Source: Tilletiopsis washingtonensis (lineage: Eukaryota > Basidiomycota > Exobasidiomycetes > Entylomatales). Taken from it: a stretch of DNA of 64,000 nt. Of this stretch, positions 21,328 to 34,092 are shown one piece after another (the first letter of the stretch is position 1; each line of letters begins with the position of its first letter). The translations under genes and the position numbers were made by a program. Under the pieces are notes generated by a model that saw nothing but the letters and a program-made list of their open reading frames with translations, searched no databases and was not told the DNA's origin. The stretch lies in assembly GCF_003144115.1 (NCBI RefSeq), contig NW_020312009.1, positions 358,900 to 422,899 on the forward strand, given 5' to 3'.

Positions 21328-23960
21328 ATGCCGTCGGTGCAACCCACCCGGCGATCTCCGCCGCCTCCCGTCGCCTCCTCGTCCAGAATGACTCCTCCGC
21401 CGCCCGCGTCGCCGACGACGCACCAGGTCGGCGCCCGCCAGGCGACGCGCTCGCGCACGCGCACGCGTGGCGGCCCCGGCGGCCCGTCGCAGTCGTCGTC
21501 GCGCCAGCGCTACAGCTCCGAGGACCACCCGCTGAGCCCGCACAAGCTCTCGGCGCGCGGGTACCACTCGTTCAAGTGCCTCGAGGTGCCGTTCCACGTG
21601 CACAAGCGCTACACGTTCCTGCGCGAGCTCGGCATCGGCGCGTACGGCTGCGTGGCGCTGGCGAGGGACAGCGTGCTGGACTGCAATGTTGCGTGAGTAA
21701 CAGCCGGGAGCGCATCGTGCCACCGCGCATACATCCACTGACAGCAGCCACCGCAGCATCAAGAAGATCACCCGCGTGTTTGAGCGCGACGTGCTCGCCC
21801 GCCGAGCGCTGCGCGAGGTCGCCGTGCTGCGGCATATCGGCATGTGCGGCAACGTGACGGCGCTACTCGACTTCGACGCCAGCTTCATCGAGTTCAACGA
21901 GATCTACCTCGTCATGGAGGCCAGCGAGGCCGATCTCTCGTGAGTCGCACCACGGTGCTGCTCTGATGCCATCCACTGACACGATGTGCAGCCAAATCAT
22001 CCGCTCCGGCCAGTCGCTGTCCGACTCGCACCTGCAGTACTTCCTTGCGCAGATTCTGCGCGGCGTGCGCTACATGCACGCTGCCAACGTCATCCACCGT
22101 GACCTCAAGCCGGGCAACCTGCTCGTCAACGCCGACTGCCAGCTCAAGCTGTGCGACTTCGGCCTCGCTCGCGCCCACGCCTCGTCGAGTGAGCTCGCGC
22201 CGCCACACGCGGCCGGCAGCGACTCGTCGCATCATTCCGAGCCGGAGCAAGATCACGCCACGCCGGGCCAGCCGGCCCCGCCGACGTCGGACGACGGGCG
22301 GTTACAGTCGCCCGAGGTGGAGCCCGTCGCCGACACGGTTGCATCCGTCGAGGTGCGCCACAGCTCCATGTCGCAGACCGTCGGGCGTGCGGCCAAGGCG
22401 ACGCCCGACGCCGCGGCCGTGCCGAGCCGGCTGCGCACGTCGCGTCTTGCCTGGCCCGGCGGCCCGCTGACGGAGTACGTCGCCACGCGATGGTACCGCG
22501 CGCCCGAGGTGATGCTGTGCTTCAAGGGCGGCTACGGCGCCGAGCTGGACATGTGGAGCGTCGGCTGCATCCTCGCCGAGCTCATCGCCGGCAAGCCCAT
22601 CTTTGCCGGCAAGGACTACGTCGATCAGATCGCCCGCATCAACAACGTGCTTGGCAGCCCGTCGCAGGCCACCATCGACAAGATCGGCAGCGAGCGCGCC
22701 AAGACCTACGTCAAGAGCCTGCCGACGATGCCTGCGGTGCCGTTCAGCAAGCTGTACCCCAAGGCCTCGCCGCTCGCCATCGACCTGCTCTCCAAGCTGC
22801 TCACCTGGGACCCGGATGAGCGCATCTCTGCGCAGGAGGCGCTCGAGCACCCGTGGCTGGCCGCCTACCACAAGAGCAACGCCAGCTGGACGCGGCCAGA
22901 GGGCTTCTCGCGCTTTGCCGAGGTCGAGCTCATCGAGTCGATCAGCGACTTCAAGCGCGCCCTCGAGCGCGAGTCCAACGAGCTCAAGGACGAGCTCGCC
23001 GCCATGGAGGCCGAGGAGGCAGAGGAGCGCCGCCTGGAGGAGGAGTGCGCACAGGCCGAGGCCGCTGCGCACGCCGACGGCGATGGCGATGCCGACGACA
23101 GCGAGTCAGAACTGCGCGAGACAGCAGCACCGCGCAGTGCTGCTGGGTCCGCCACGACCAGCGGGCCAGCCGGCTCGAGCTCGTCGTGCAGCGTCTCGTC
23201 GCAATCGCGCACGCGGCCCGTCAGCGCCTCGTCGCCAGACGCCTCGCCGCTGCCGACGCCGTCTTCACCGGCTACCAGCGCCGACGCCTACGAGACAGAT
23301 CCCACGTCTGCGAGCGCTCCGCACAGCCTCTCGAACAGTTTCTCCAAGCACCGTCGCGGCCGCGAGGTCTCGTCGGAGTCGTACGCGTTGCACACTGCCG
23401 ACGACGACACGACGCTGCGTGCACGGGCTCTCGACGACTCGCTCATCGCGCACGGCCTGCTCCGCCCGCAATCGGACGAGTCGCAACTCGAGCGCCCCGC
23501 GTACCGGCGCCGAGCGCTGTCCAACGCCATCTGCCTCAGCGGCAAGAGCGCCGCGGCGCAGCGTCGCGCAGCCGACAGCGACTTGACCCTCAGTGTGCGC
23601 AGCCTCATGCCGTTCGGCGTGCGACGCATCACCGAGGTGCCTCCGTCGCCGGCGCACCGCACCGACATCATCGCGCGGCCGAAACAGGGCTTCGAGAGCG
23701 TGAGCCGCCGGCCACACGAGAGCAAGCTGCTGAGCCACTCGACCGACACTCGCTGGCGCGACCACCTGCGCCGCCTCGGCCTCAGCGAGGAGCAGGCCTC
23801 GCAGCTCTCGCACATGCACATGCCGGCGCTCAACAGCGCGAGCCCGCAGGCATTCGACATCCACACGCGCGACGAGAGCCACGAGGGCAGCGACTCGACG
23901 GTCGGCCGACGCGGCGGCAGTCCCGAGTGCGCCTCGCGCTCCTCTCCCATCGCAGCGTAG
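21328..23960 (+). CDS. SLT2/MPK1-type MAP kinase with long activation-segment insertion and C-terminal extension
   Basis: Serine/threonine kinase of the cell-wall-integrity MAPK class. Three exons, 21328-21692, 21757-21939 and 21992-23960, give 838 residues, against about 420-500 for typical family members. The glycine loop is LGIGAYGCVALA, the ATP lysine is K124 in VAIKK, the catalytic loop is HRDLKPGNLLVNADCQLK (Asp220), DFG is at 238-240 and the TEY dual-phosphorylation motif at 343-345. QIIRSGQSLSD and the catalytic loop match SLT2 closely. About 85 extra residues, rich in Ser, Pro, Glu and Ala, sit between DFGLAR and LTEY; normal spacing is about 20. No donor/acceptor pair that would remove them is evident. 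A disordered ~70-residue N-terminus precedes the kinase domain and a ~400-residue Ser/Pro/Ala-rich tail follows it. The start is the first in-frame ATG. Confidence 0.9.
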
Positions 23961-25389
23961 TCCTCCCCTCATCCCTCCTCTTCGCCCCTACTTCATCATC
24001 GCGCACCTCTAATACCCGCCGCCCTTCGCCTTCGTCCGGGACCGCTCCTCTCTCTCCCTGCTTGTGCCGCCGCTCGTTCTTCCCACGCGTTCTCTGCCGT
24101 CACCTCACTCAGCCCCCTCACGTCGCGCACCTCACTCTCTTCACTCCCGCCCTCTCTCGGTCTACGGATTCTCATTATTAGCCAAGCAGCCACAACACAA
24201 GCTCGACTCCCGCCTTACCCTAGGCGCAGGTTGCGCAGGACCCACCTCCGTCCCGCGCGCTGTCGACGCTTGCTTCGTTGCCCGAGCTTCGCTCTATCGC
24301 GGATTCTAGTCTAGCTCAACTCATTACACCTCACTCTGCAATTCACACTCGTGTCCCACATTCATCTGCTGCCGTGTTGACGTGCTCGATGCTGGACGTG
24401 CTCGATGATGGGGCGTCCGACGGCGGAGCCCGCCCCAGCATTACTCCGAGACTGACGCTCGCCGTCGTCGCCATCGCTCCGGCACTGTGTCTGCCCGCGC
24501 TCAATCGTCGCCGTGCCAAGCTTGCTGGCATGCGTGTGCGGCAGACACGGCGGCGGGACGTCGTGCTCATGACTCTTCAGCATGCAGCCGCAGCGTGAGC
24601 CGGCGGGACCTGCCCGTCAGCAGCAGGCGCAGGAGCGGAAATTTTGTTAGCGTGCCTCGGAGAGCGCTCTCGATCGTCGCGACCCTGCACGTCGCGCAGC
24701 GAGCCGTCAACTCCGCGCGCTCCGCCGAGCTCGGGCACGCACAAAGGCCGGGGCCGATGCGGAGCCCCAGAGATCGCAGACGCACGCTCTCTGACATCTG
24801 CATGCTGCAGCCGCCGCGCCAGAACTGAGCTCCTGCACGCATGACAGGCGGCCGGCCAGCACTCGAACGGCCGGACTCCGGCGAGAGCTGCCAACCGTTC
24901 TGCCAGCCGCGCCGCCAAGGCACGTCGAAGGCTGCGGCTGGTGAGGCCGTGTGGCTAGCCTAAGCTCGTTAGCGCCTCGATGAGGGCATGGCCGAAGCCG
25001 GTTTGCCCGCCATGCACGCTCCTCCTCCTCATCGCTGCGATCTGTGGTGCACCGACGAGGCTCCGGCTGCTCGATGCGCTCGCTGTCGGGGCGCACGCTT
25101 CATCTCGGGATTCTGCGGCGCCGCAGCCTGCTCGATCGTGTGGGGCTCGAGCGTCACAGTCATCGTGTCGGGAGTACAGCTACAGGTACAGCTCGCGGGA
25201 CCAAGCCTCGGACGTCGTCGACGGGTCGTGAAGGTTCATGCGCTCGTAAGTGGCTCCTGATGAGCGCGGGGACGCGCTGGCTTGGCGAGCGACGTGCCGA
25301 AGGCGAAGCGAGCCTCATAAGGCCGGCTCGCAGCGTAGGGCACTGTCAAACGCGCACGCCAGTCTGGGGACAGAGCGACGGCCCGTGCG
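23961..25389. other. 1.43 kb convergent intergenic region, no gene seen
   Basis: Lies between the 3' ends of the MAP kinase and BUB2 genes. The first ~200 bp are pyrimidine-rich on the plus strand. The rest has only short, unconserved frames on both strands. It probably holds both 3' UTRs. Confidence 0.5.
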
Positions 25390-26847
25390 TCAGCATCGTC
25401 GAGAGGTGGATGCGCCGAGAGCACCCACATGCAGGACCAGCTCCTGGTACAGCGCATCCGGCAGGTCGCGCACGAGCGTGACGGTGATGCCGATGATCTT
25501 CTGCGCCTGCAGCGGCGGGAAGCTGCGCAGAAGCTTCATGGGGCTGCAAAGCGAGGCGAAACGTCTGAATCAGCCTTGAGCCTGTGTCGTAGATCACATA
25601 CGGCGTTGCGCACCTCGTGCTGGTCATGAGCGCATCGCGCATCAGCAGCAGCTGTGCCACCACGCAGAGAATGTTGAGGTGTGCGCCAAAGGCGAGGAGG
25701 AAGTCCCACAGCTGCAGCACCTCGTCCAGCGGCGGCGTACAAGCGCAAAGCGTGAGAACAGCTGCGGTGCCTGGGATCAGACTAAGCAACGTCACTGCCA
25801 TGCGAGAGACTTACAAGGGAAGGCGTAGAGCTCTGCTGTGAGGTTCTTGGAGCGCAGGTGGGTGTAGAGGGCGGCATCCGCGAGTAGCAGGCACCTGTCA
25901 AGCAGCTGCGTGACGGCAGAGTCTGAGCTTGGCGTTCTCATGCAGCGCTGCCGCTACTCACATCAAGCCCAGAGTGCACGCCTGCCAGCGTCGGCTGCAC
26001 GTACAGCGGACAGCACTCCTCGATGAAGCTGGTGAAGCACCAGAAGGCCTCGAGCTCGCTGCGCATGGCGTAGAGGAACGGCGCGGCCAGCACGTTCATG
26101 CCTTGCACGTAGGAGAAGCTCATCGTGCCATCCGTCGGCTCATCTTCGCCATCTGCCGTAGCGAAAGTCAGGCCACGCCTAGGCCGCGAGTTGCACGCGG
26201 GCCGACTCACCATCATTGCGCCAGACGAAGGCTTCGAGCAGGCGCACCAGCATGCCCTCGTCTACACGGCGCTTGAAGCCTTGATCCGTCGCTAGCGTGC
26301 GGAAGGTGTCGTTGCGGATCTTGGCGTGCGCCGTCGAGGGCCCTTTGGCTACCAGCGTGAGATACGGACCCGCGGGGCATGAGACGCGTAGCAGCAGCTT
26401 CCACAGCAGAGGGCGTGTTGGGCCATATGGCGTCACGAACTGCGAAGCAAGGAGCACGACATGAGCCTGTGCATCGATTGACACGCTGAGCCAGACGGGC
26501 AGCCTGCACCCGGCGCGGCTCATCTTCACAGATTCGCGAGCTGCTCCAGGGGCCCCCAGCGCGGTACTCACCTCATCGCTCGGCACACCGCTGAGCACGA
26601 GCCTGCGCAACCGGCGCATCGACTCGAGGTACTCCGTCTCGCTGCGCATGCGACTGCGACGCAGAGCCTGCGGGGCCGAGGCGCGCTGTGCCGCCGGCGC
26701 CGGCAGCGGCTTGTGCCGCTCGAAGAAGCGCGTCCAGGCCACCTCCACCGACGTGGGCGTCGCGGCAGGGCTGCTGGGCAGCGAGAGCGACGACGAGTCG
26801 TTGGAGCCCGTCGCGCGAGGCGAGGCTGTGGTGTGCCGCGAAGCCAT
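25390..26847 (-). CDS. BUB2: BUB2/Cdc16 TBC-domain GTPase-activating protein
   Basis: GAP subunit that keeps the mitotic-exit/septation GTPase (Tem1/Spg1) off until the spindle is positioned, at the spindle pole body. Six exons, 26847-26572, 26439-26211, 26152-25962, 25905-25815, 25761-25614 and 25543-25390, give 362 residues. The TBC catalytic residues are present: arginine finger in KIRNDTFRTL (Arg139) and glutamine finger in YVQGM (Gln185). SFIEECCPLYVQPTL, LTLCACTPPLDEVLQLWDFL and IIGITVTLVRDLPD are hallmark Cdc16 segments. The very end is uncertain: GTGGGT near 25430 with a CTGAC branch and CCCCAG acceptor could add a last intron and change the final ~12 residues. The ATG at 26847 opens a Ser/Pro-rich N-terminus. 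Confidence 0.93.
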
Positions 26848-27479
26848 CACGCCTCGAGGCTGCGAAGGCAGAAAGCGCGCTCTCAGTCCAGGTTGGTGCT
26901 ACGCGCGCGCGGCAGCGTGTGGAGGCGCGCCGAGTGAGCCGGCAGGCGCTTGACGTTGCGGGGTCGTGCGGGTCGTAAGGATGGCGTGGGTGGGGCTGGA
27001 CGCTTCGTCGACGCTTGCGGCAGTGCGGCCGTGCGGCCAGTGTTGCAGCGTGGCCGCTTGCGCTGCGCTGTTGCTGAGGACGACGGGTGATGACGGTCAG
27101 GTCGACAGGGCCCACGACGACCCGCGCGGTATCGGCTGGGGCTCGAGGCGCGTACGTCTTGGGTCGCACGGCGCCGTGGCACGTGAGCCGTCCACGCGCG
27201 AGACGTCTGTGCATCTGGCGCTACTCGCGCGCGCCTCGAGGGCTTCTGGGCTGCGCCCATTCCCTGGCTTCCCGCCTCGATCTCCTCTCCTCTGCCGCCT
27301 CTGCTGCACCACCTCTTCCTCTCTCTCTCCGCACGGTGCCACGCTCAGAGCAGTGCGGCTTGGCCACGCCAGGCGCGCTTGCTGCGGACTTTGCTGCTCC
27401 GGCGGAAGCATATTGCCGGGCTGCGGCCAAGCCAGCCACCTAGGCGACTGGAGCTCAGCACGAAGTCATCGTCCTCGAC
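26848..27479. promoter_or_regulatory. 632 bp divergent intergenic region (BUB2 / PTA1)
   Basis: Region between two divergent start codons. No coding signal is seen. A pyrimidine-rich stretch lies on the plus strand at 27250-27340, in line with a promoter or leader of PTA1. Confidence 0.45.
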
Positions 27480-30400
27480 ATGGCCGCTCCTCGCGCCTCC
27501 TCGTCGGCGCAGGCGGGCAGCAGTATGGCAGCGCCCGGCGGCGGCGTAGCTCAGGCCGGCCCGCCGCCGCCCGACGCTCTGTCGCTGCTCTCGGCCGCTC
27601 TCTCGGCGCCGTCGCCGGCCGCCGAGGATGCGGCGCTCGAGCAGCTGTACGAGGTGCTGCATGCGGCACCGGGCAACATCCCGCCGCTGTTCTCCTCGCT
27701 CATCGGCCTCATTCCGCGTGCTGGGCCGAGCATGACCACCTGGGTGCTGCGCGTCTGCAGCCTCGTCTTCTGCCGGCCGAGCTTGAATACGCAGACGAAG
27801 CTTCAACGTGAGTGCAGAGGGCAGCGAGCACAGGCGGGACAGAGGCTGTGCATTGCAGGCATGGACATGGAAAGAGAGTCGTGGCGCAGCAACCTCTGCG
27901 CTGCGAGCCAGGTTGGGCCAGTGTCGGGCTGCACGTTACTGCGGCTGGACAGCCCAGTCGTCGTCGCCATACCAAGGTTTCGAGCTCACTGCTGATGCAC
28001 GAACACCTCCAGTGGCACCTCAGGTCCCAGAGACGCTGCTGCACTACCTCTCTTCCGGGCCTTCACCGCCAAGCAACACGACCAAGGTAGCGATTGAGGT
28101 CTTCACCTCGCTCTACCCTCTGCTCTTCCGTCTGTGCTGCGAGGCGCCGCAGAACCCGGCGCTGGCGCGCGCATGGAGCGCCATCGAGCAGCTCAAGGCG
28201 CGCACTGCGGCTGCCTACGACTCAATCGCACCGGCGGGAAAGGCGGGCACTGGTGTGCGCATCGCGGTGTTCAAATTCTGGCAGCGGGCTGTTCTGGTGG
28301 GCACACGGGCGGCGAATGACCCACGAGTGAGTGACGTGCTACAGCTGGACGGGTACTGCTGCGCAAGCATGGTGGGAGAGGGTGCGTGCACAGGTCTAGT
28401 CACACGAGGCGCGAGACACATCTTGCTTGCAGCGCCAGCTTGCGGCGACTACTTCATGCTGGCGCAGTCATGACCTTTTGTCGGCCATCAGCTGACAGCC
28501 TACCTCAGAACATGACGCCGAAGCACCACGATGCGAACCTGCTCATGATCCCGCCGAACCACCCCTTCCTGAATGTGGCCAACCTCGAGCAAGAGGCGAA
28601 CAAGTATCTCACGCAGCTCATCACTGTCGTCTTCACCTCAGCGTGAGTGGAACGTGATTGGCTCGGGCGGCTGTGGCTGACCTCTCCCTGCAGCAACTGC
28701 ACGCTTATCACTGCCGCGCTGAACACGCTGGCTCTGCTGGCCAAGGCGCGGCCCACGCTCTCGCCGATCGTGCTCGAGGCACTTACGTCCTGGACGCCCG
28801 TGGCCCTCGCTGGACGTCCGCACCACGAGATCCGCAATGCCGAGAAGACGCTGCGCGTGCTTTTCTTCCACTTCCACCCGGAGCGCAACAGCTACGCAGG
28901 CGCACACGCGCAGCAGCTCGTCGATGCCATTGCGCGACAGCGAGCCAGGATGGAGGTGGCTGCGCGGGAGGACGCGCAGCGGCGACTGGCTGCCAAGACA
29001 AAGGCCGACGGGAAGCGGAAGGCAGAGGAGGGCAAGCCGAAGCGCAAGAAGGTCAGGTGGTCCGACTTCGACGACGCTGGCGAGGGGAGCGATGCACCGA
29101 CGCCGCCTGCTGCTGCGCCACCAGCGGCAGCTGCGCCTGCGCCAGCTCCTGCCGCCGTGCCCAAGGTCGAGCCCGTTGCAGCACCTGGGCCAGCGCCTGT
29201 GATCCCTGCCGGTCCGAGCCATCCTGCACTGGACGTGTCGATTGGCGCTCAGGCGTTCGCAGCAGCAGCGGCGCAGCCCGGACGCGCAAATCCGCTGTCA
29301 ATGTTCAACGCAGCCAGCCTCGAGGCGCACCTCGTCATTGAGCTCACGCTCGCGAGTCTGAGCGAGCTGAACCCGGCGATCTTGGCTGAGGCGATCGAGG
29401 TGAGCATTGCGGTGTACATGCCTGCATGAACACGCTGACGCCTTCCGTTCCTAGCGTACGCGATCAGGCATCATCCGCGCCGCTTCTGGCGCTCCGCCGC
29501 CTCTCATGGGCTTTGGTGCGGCTCCAGGTCCGCCACCGGGGCCGCCGCCGGGGGCACCTCCATCGATGCCGCCAGCCTTTGCTGCTGCCGAGCAGTCGCA
29601 GACAAACGGCGCAGGGGGCAGCGCGCTCAACCCTCTGCAGATTGACGTCGACGAGGACGAGCTGGCTCTGACAGGCGCGCCTGAGCCCGCCAACGACGGG
29701 CCGGCAGAGGGCAGCAAGTCCGGCGCAGGCTCCTCATCCGAGTTTGCTGCGCTGGAAGGCTTCGTCCTGCCGCCGCCAGAGCGTTTGAGTGAGGCCGAGA
29801 CACGTGGTCTCATCCACGACACCGTCTCGAACATGTGCGAGATGGGCGTGGCGGGCATGGCACCGCGCTTCATCACCGTGGAGGAGGAGGCTGCGCAGGC
29901 ACAGGCCGGGCCGAGCGTCACAGGCGATGCCGACCGCGCGCTTTGGGCTACGCTGGTGACTCGACTGGCCACGCGCGCTTTCGCCGATACATCTGCGTAT
30001 CTCGGTGAAGATGGCGCCGAGGGCAAAGGCAAAGGGCGCGAGGTTGCCGAGGCCGAGGGCACCGTCGGCGCGCACGCAGACGCCGTGCGCGCCTTGATGC
30101 TCGGCTTCGTGCGGGCCGACTTCCAGAACCGCATCGCCTTTGCGGCGCAGTGGATGGCCGAGGAATGGCACTGCGATGCCATGGCACGCCGGCGACACGC
30201 AAAGCAGCGCGACACCTCGGCGGCAGCTGACGAAGCGCCCAGCTCCAACTACGAACGCTGGCTGAGCCGGCTCGTGCAGGAGGTGCTGCCTGTGATTGAG
30301 GGCGACGACAAGGCCCTGCAGCGCCTGCTCGCCGATGTGCCGTCGATCCCCTCATCCGTCATCGAAGTCCTGCGAGAGCTGTGCGTCGACCGAACACGCA

Positions 30401-32031
30401 TGCGCGTCGGCTTCACGATTCTGCGCGAGGTCGCGCTCGTGCGGCCGCCGTCTCGCCAGGCCGCCAGCAGCATCCTGCTCGACCTCACACGCAGCGCCGA
30501 CAAGCCCACGCGCAACGCCGCCATCATCACTGTGCGCGGCTGGGTGGGCCAGTCGCCGGCACTCGAGGGCTACGTGCTGGAGCAGGCTCGCGAAGGACTG
30601 CGCATCATCTCGGGGCCTGCACCGGAGAAGCCTGTGGACGCGGCCGCCGAGGGCGAAGACGAACAGATGGAAGCCAAGGAAGAGGCTGCGGAGCAGCCCG
30701 TCAAGTCCGAGGCGTCGGCTTCTTCTCCGCCGCAAGCGAACGGCGCATCCTCTGCGCCTGCATCCGACGACACAGCGGCGGCAGCAGCAGACGCCAAGGC
30801 GGAGCCTGCTGCGCCAGTGTGGGACGAGGCCGACGTGCTGCGGCATGTGCAGCTCCTGTTCGCGCTCTGCATCAAGGTGCCGAGTCTGCTCGACGAGATC
30901 TTCGCGGCCTATCCGAGCATGCTGCCATCGGCGCAGTCCGCCGTCGAGCTGCACATCGCCGACCTCATCAAGTCGCTCGGCCCCAAGCACGAGGGCCTGC
31001 TGAACTGCCTGCGCAACTTCCCCGAGGGCGCCGACGGTCTGGCTCTGTGCGCCTTCACGGTGCTCACGGAGAAGGGCCGGCCAGGCAAGCTGGTCAATCT
31101 CGTCAAGAAGCTTGTCGAGGAGCGCAACGTCGACCCGCGCTTCCTGGTGCCAATCATGCCTGATCTGAGCAAGGTGAGAGTGACTGATCCCTGCAGCGGC
31201 GCCTGGCATTCGCTGACACGCTGCGACAGGATGAGATCAAGAAGTCGCTGCCACGCGTCGTGACGATGCTCAAGTCAGGCAAGCCCGAGGACCGCGCGTT
31301 GATCAAGTCGCTCTTTGCCTCCGTCGTCGTGGCGCCAGCTGCAGGCTTCGGCAGCGTGTCGACGAACCTGCCGCGCGTCCGTGCCGGCTCGCTGCTCACG
31401 GCCGTCGAGCTCATGGTGCTGCTGGCGCACTCCGAGACGGAGATCGGCATCAAGGCCACCGTCGACGCGGTGCGCATCTGCTTCGGCATGCCCGACATCT
31501 TCCGCAGCGAGGTCATTGGCGCCGTGCTCAACCAGATCGTCGAGGAGCCAGTGCTGCCAAGCATCTTCATGCGCCTCGTGAGTCGCCTTGCGCCGCTTCC
31601 CTCGCGCTCCATCGCTGACACCCGCACCACAGGCCATGACGGCAGTCTCGACCTACAAGTCGCTCTCGAACTACGTCTCGGCCAATCTGCTCACGCGGCT
31701 CATCACCAAGAAGGTCTGGACGACGCCGCTGCTCTGGGACGGCTTTGTGCTCTGCGCACGGCAGACGGCGCCCGGCTCGTTTGGCGCGCTGATCCAGCTG
31801 CCCAAGGAGCAGCTGAGCGACGTGCTGCGCCGGCAGCCCGTGCTGCGCGACGGCCTGCGCGAGTATCTCGAGAAAAAGGCGGGCGGCAACAAGGCACGCC
31901 TGGCCGAGTTCCTCAAGATCCTCGGCGACGAGCCGGAGAAGTCTGACGAGGCGGCCGCGCAGGGCAATCTGCCCGGCAGCGGAGCCTCGACGCCGATGGC
32001 CGCGGTCGGCACGCCTAGCGCCGAGCCGTGA
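27480..32031 (+). CDS. PTA1: symplekin/PTA1, pre-mRNA 3'-end processing scaffold
   Basis: Scaffold of the cleavage and polyadenylation factor in the nucleus. Seven exons, 27480-27807, 28013-28326, 28509-28642, 28694-29399, 29455-31173, 31230-31577 and 31633-32031, give 1,315 residues, close to symplekin length. The N-terminal SYMPK/PTA1 HEAT-like domain spans exons 1-4 (VRIAVFKFWQRAVLV, MIPPNHPFLN, IRNAEKTLRVLFFHFHP). A long Pro/Ala-rich linker follows. The symplekin C-terminal domain covers exons 5-7 (LLNCLRNFPEGADGLAL, RVRAGSLLTAVELMVLL, LLWDGFVLCAR). All joins preserve phase. Intron 1 (205 nt) and intron 2 (182 nt) are long for this window. The gene converges on MED4 with an 80 bp gap. Confidence 0.93.
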
Positions 32032-32111
32032 CAGCCGACAGTAACGCAAATGCAATGTTTGGCAGCACCCTCTGCGCCGCAGCACTCCTCCCTTGTGATG
32101 ATCTGTTTTTG

Positions 32112-32940
32112 CTAGAGGTCGAGATCGAAGCCTGTGTCCTCCTCCACTGCCGTGCCCAGATTCCAACCCTCGCTGCGCTGCACAGCTGTCTCCTCCTGCT
32201 CTTCCCGCCTCTCCTTTTTGCTGCCAAAGTCGCGCCAGCTGGGCGGCTTGGCGCCGAGTGCGCCAGAGCGCAGCTGCGCCTCCGTCGGGAACGGCAGCGA
32301 GGCGCCGGGCCCGCCTGCTCCCAACAGCGGGCCGCCGGGCGGCGGCGGAGACGAGGAGTTGAGCTGTGCGACGACGTGCGGCGGCGCAGACGTGGTGCCA
32401 CCCAGCAGCGTGGCGTGCGAGAGGAGCCGATCGGCAGGCAATGGGGCTGGGTGCGAAGAGTGAGGGTGAGACTTCCGGCGGCTCCAACAGGCGCAACTCA
32501 CCGTCCATGGCGCGCCGTGCAGCCTTGAGCCTGCTCTGCGCCTCGTTCACCAGCCCCTCCATCTCACTGCTGAGCGCCGCCAGCCTCTTGATGGCCTGCT
32601 CTTTCTGCTCTTCGCGCTCGCGCACGCGCTGCATGGCCGTCACGACGCGGGCGTGTGTGGCCTGATGCTCGCGCGCAAGGTCCAGCACGCCGGCGAGGAA
32701 GGCATCGAGCTGCTCGAGGGCCTGCAGCGGCGGCAGGCCGGCCAGGTGTGCACATGCAGATGGCGGCTCCGGCACGGGCGAGGCGAGCGTGAGCACGCAG
32801 GCCGCCAGCTCGCGGTGGTAGGCGAGCAGCGAGAGCAGCAGCGGCTGCAGCGGCGTCGCGGCCAGCTCGGCGAGCAGCGTCGGCGGCGGCAGTGGCGGCA
32901 CGGAGAACGGCGCCGCCTCGGCCACGCTGCGCTGCGTCAT
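32112..32940 (-). CDS. MED4: Mediator complex subunit 4
   Basis: Middle-module subunit of the Mediator co-activator that links transcription factors to RNA polymerase II. Two exons, 32940-32502 and 32446-32112, give 257 residues. The N-terminal half is helical, with a coiled coil from about residue 75 (VREREEQKEQAIKRL). The C-terminal half has the MED4 signature TSAPPHVVAQ, then a Pro/Gly linker and LPFPTEAQLRSGAL, which matches PFPTEDQMRRGAL in other fungi. The 55 nt intron (32501-32447) has a GTGAGT donor and CACCCAG acceptor in phase 1. The start ATG at 32940 is 313 bp from the divergent AP-2 sigma start. Confidence 0.87.
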
Positions 32941-33253
32941 GGCCGGCGGCGGGACGAGCGCGCTGAGGTGCTGCGGGGCCGAGCTTGACGGACGAAGAGA
33001 AGGGCAGTGATGGAGCGGACGAGAGAGGCGCAGTCGCGCAGCGCGGCAGGTCCCTCCCGGGCGCGTGGCTTGTGCGCAGGCGCAAGGCGGTGCAACAGCG
33101 CGCCGCAACCTCTCCTTCCCTCCCTCACCCCAGCCCACACCTGTCTCCTGCTCTTGCGTCCCTTCTCTTCGCACACACGCTCCCGATCTAGCGCCAGACC
33201 CTATCGTGCACACAGCATCAGCGCTCTCCGTGGTTGACTGGCGAGCAGGCGCG
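32941..33253. promoter_or_regulatory. divergent intergenic region (MED4 / APS2)
   Basis: 313 bp between divergent starts, with a pyrimidine-rich block on the plus strand at 33105-33180. No gene is seen. Confidence 0.45.
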
Positions 33254-34053
33254 ATGATCCGCTTCATCCTCGTGCAGAACCGGCAGGGCAAGTCGGTGCG
33301 TCGTCTGCTCGCTCCCGACGGGCCTCGCGGTTGCTGACACACCGTCGTAGCGGCTGTCGAAGTTCTACGTGCCATACGACGACGATGAGCAGTCGCGCCT
33401 CAAGGGCGAGGTGCACCGGCTGATTGCGCCGCGCGACCAGAAGTACCAGGTGCGCGCTCACGGTCCTCGCTTGCCTCGTGCTCTCTGACGCCCTCGTGCA
33501 CAGTCCAACTTCGTCGAATTCAGGAATCACAAAGTCGTCTACCGGAGGTACGCCGGCCTCTTCTTCTGCGTCTGCGTCGATGTGAACGACAACGAGCTGG
33601 CGTACCTGGAGGCCATCCACCTCTTTGTGGAGGTGCTCGGTAAGTGCGACGAGACGGGCGCGGCGTTAGGCTCTGAGCAGGGAGGAACGAGTACTGCGTG
33701 TGCAGGCACACTGATGGAGCTGTGACGGCTGCGGCTGTGGTACTTGAGACAGCGGCGGGACAGAGCGTGCGCTTCCTCGTTCGGGCAGCCCTACCGGCAA
33801 AGGTCTGAGGGGCAGCCTTGTCTGACCGTCTTGCCGATCAGACTCGTTCTTCGGCAACGTCTGCGAGCTCGACCTCGTCTTCAACTTCTACAAGGTGTAC
33901 GCTATCCTCGACGAGATCTTTCTGGCGGGCGAGATCGAGGAGACCAGCAAGCACGTGGTGCTGGCGCGGCTCGATCAGCGTGAGTGGCGCGACTGGCCCG
34001 CTCGTCTAGGACGGTGCTGATGACGGCCTCGCACAGTGGAACGGCTAGAGTAG
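33254..34053 (+). CDS. APS2: AP-2 clathrin adaptor complex, sigma subunit
   Basis: Small subunit of the plasma-membrane AP-2 adaptor, which recognises dileucine cargo for clathrin endocytosis. Five exons, 33254-33295, 33351-33449, 33504-33639, 33842-33979 and 34037-34053, give 143 residues (142 in mammals). It starts [20 protein letters not shown] and continues [20 protein letters not shown] and [16 protein letters not shown], ending [13 protein letters not shown]. The segment [19 protein letters not shown] separates AP-2 sigma from AP-1 sigma. The last exon is only 17 nt. Intron 3 (33640-33841) is 202 nt. The 3' end lies 39 bp from the convergent SMP3 stop. Confidence 0.97.
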
Positions 34054-34092
34054 CACGCCCTGGCTCGGCTCGAGACATGATTACATTGTACA

